64,000 nucleotides of DNA from assembly GCA_965204685.1 (NCBI GenBank), contig OZ242004.1:4030001-4094000 (forward strand), written 5' to 3'. The notes under the pieces were generated by a model. That model saw nothing but the letters and a program-made list of their open reading frames with translations, made no database searches and was not told the DNA's origin. Made by a program: the position numbers and the translations under genes. How positions within the stretch are numbered: the first letter of the stretch is position 1; each line of letters starts with the position of its first letter. This stretch comes from Bin87 sp965204685. Its GTDB lineage: Bacteria > Chloroflexota > Dehalococcoidia > Lucifugimonadales > UBA3495. This document shows positions 63,639 through 64,000 of this stretch, piece after piece.

Positions 63639-64000
63639 GAATATCCGTCAAAGAGGCGCGCCTGCTCGAAGCATCCTGCAGCCAAAAACGGCGCTGCCGA
63701 CACGCCGGTCGCATCAGAGCGCACGTCACAATGGGGGACGCCTGCCGCTCAATATGAACCCGTCCGTGGAAGATTCTTCCTCCGGCGTTGATCTCTTGAA
63801 AGGTGGGTCGGCGTCGCCGGCCATCGCACCGTCTCCTCATCGTTTCGCAGGTCTGGAACGGTTGCCGGGTGGTCCAGGTCGTAGCGTACTCCCGCGCCTA
63901 CTCCGGCACGTGTGGTGGTCAGCCATTCGGGGGAAGCAGCTTCAACGATTGATTCGGTACGGGCGGCCGTGTCGCACTATCGGGGCAAGACCCCAATCAG
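63639..64000. other. Window end without a supported gene
   Basis: No coding frame with a ribosome site or known domain, no repeat and no RNA seen. A gene could begin beyond the window. Confidence 0.35.

Noticed and set aside
63616..63840. Minus-strand frame at the window end
   Set aside because: No ribosome site, no domain and biased composition typical of a chance frame.
1..64000. CRISPR arrays
   Set aside because: No regularly spaced direct repeats of 25-40 bases and no cas gene were seen; the repeats found are HEAT-coding, coiled-coil-coding or short operators.

Overview
The window looks like an accessory, defence-rich stretch of a GC-rich bacterial chromosome. The two luciferase-like (LLM) flavin oxidoreductases, the secreted fibronectin-III protein with repeated 'WSDG' blades, the load of IS630/IS21/IS5/Tn3/IS1380 elements and the many toxin-antitoxin and NTPase genes resemble marine or sponge-associated Chloroflexota (SAR202/Dehalococcoidia-like). 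This is inference from gene flavour only; the window holds no rRNA or marker gene that settles it.

Layout. 1-1.7 kb: a leftward polyamine operon (speD, speE, a tiny membrane ORF) with a clear promoter. 2-3.2 kb: IS630 copy 1. 3.3-8.8 kb: a cupin gene, then a leftward five-gene oxidoreductase operon (LLM, hydroxyacid dehydrogenase, quinone oxidoreductase, methyltransferase, LLM) under a promoter covered by a palindrome. 8.88-9.0 kb: tRNA-Gly(GCC) with promoter and terminator. 9.4-10.6 kb: IS630 copy 2, parallel to copy 1. 10.6-16.6 kb: DUF7662-like/PIN pair, HEPN-like protein, a DUF1998-type helicase fused to a PD-(D/E)XK domain, a broken ParE with intact antitoxin, a MITE, a small Cys-rich protein and a STAS protein. 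17.3-21.6 kb: NACHT/HEAT-repeat protein without a visible start. 21.6-23 kb: a Tn3-derived miniature element and a dead IS1380 transposase. 23.2-27.4 kb: a 1413-aa secreted protein. 27.4-30.9 kb: nested insertion sequences, IS21 inside an IS701-like transposase (4-bp target duplication CCGC) next to a dead ISNCY-like transposase. 31-34.5 kb: a repeat-built lipoprotein, a small Cys/His protein, a palindrome-rich region and a tyrosine recombinase.

The defence core runs from 34.5 to 63.6 kb. (a) 34.6-38.5 kb: a leftward operon for a bacterial ubiquitin-like pathway: Ubl, E2-like protein, JAB-E1 fusion, DUF6527 protein and a ClpP-fold SDH-type serine protease, followed by a membrane-anchored coiled coil. 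A ribbon-helix-helix gene faces it across three tandem 8-bp repeats. (b) 39-45.3 kb: an MmeI-like restriction-modification enzyme with the D-x9-ExK nuclease motif, co-transcribed with two P-loop ATPases. (c) 45.4-48.7 kb: Tn3/IS1380 relics, a PadR regulator with a leaderless-type promoter, and its membrane partner split by an IS5-family element. (d) 48.7-49.7 kb: AbiEi with an AbiEii fragment cut off at a Tn3 end. (e) 50-56.9 kb: a small membrane protein, a HEPN protein with an R-x4-H motif, and a 1704-aa nuclease-STAND NTPase, the last two overlapping. (f) 57-61.1 kb: a 1344-aa HTH protein with its own palindromic operator. (g) 61.2-62.9 kb: a complete AbiE-type toxin-antitoxin pair with operator. 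(h) 63.1-63.6 kb: a TIR-domain protein.

The strongest candidates for new biology are (a), (e) and (f). The IS history shows repeated insertion and decay, as expected of a defence island.
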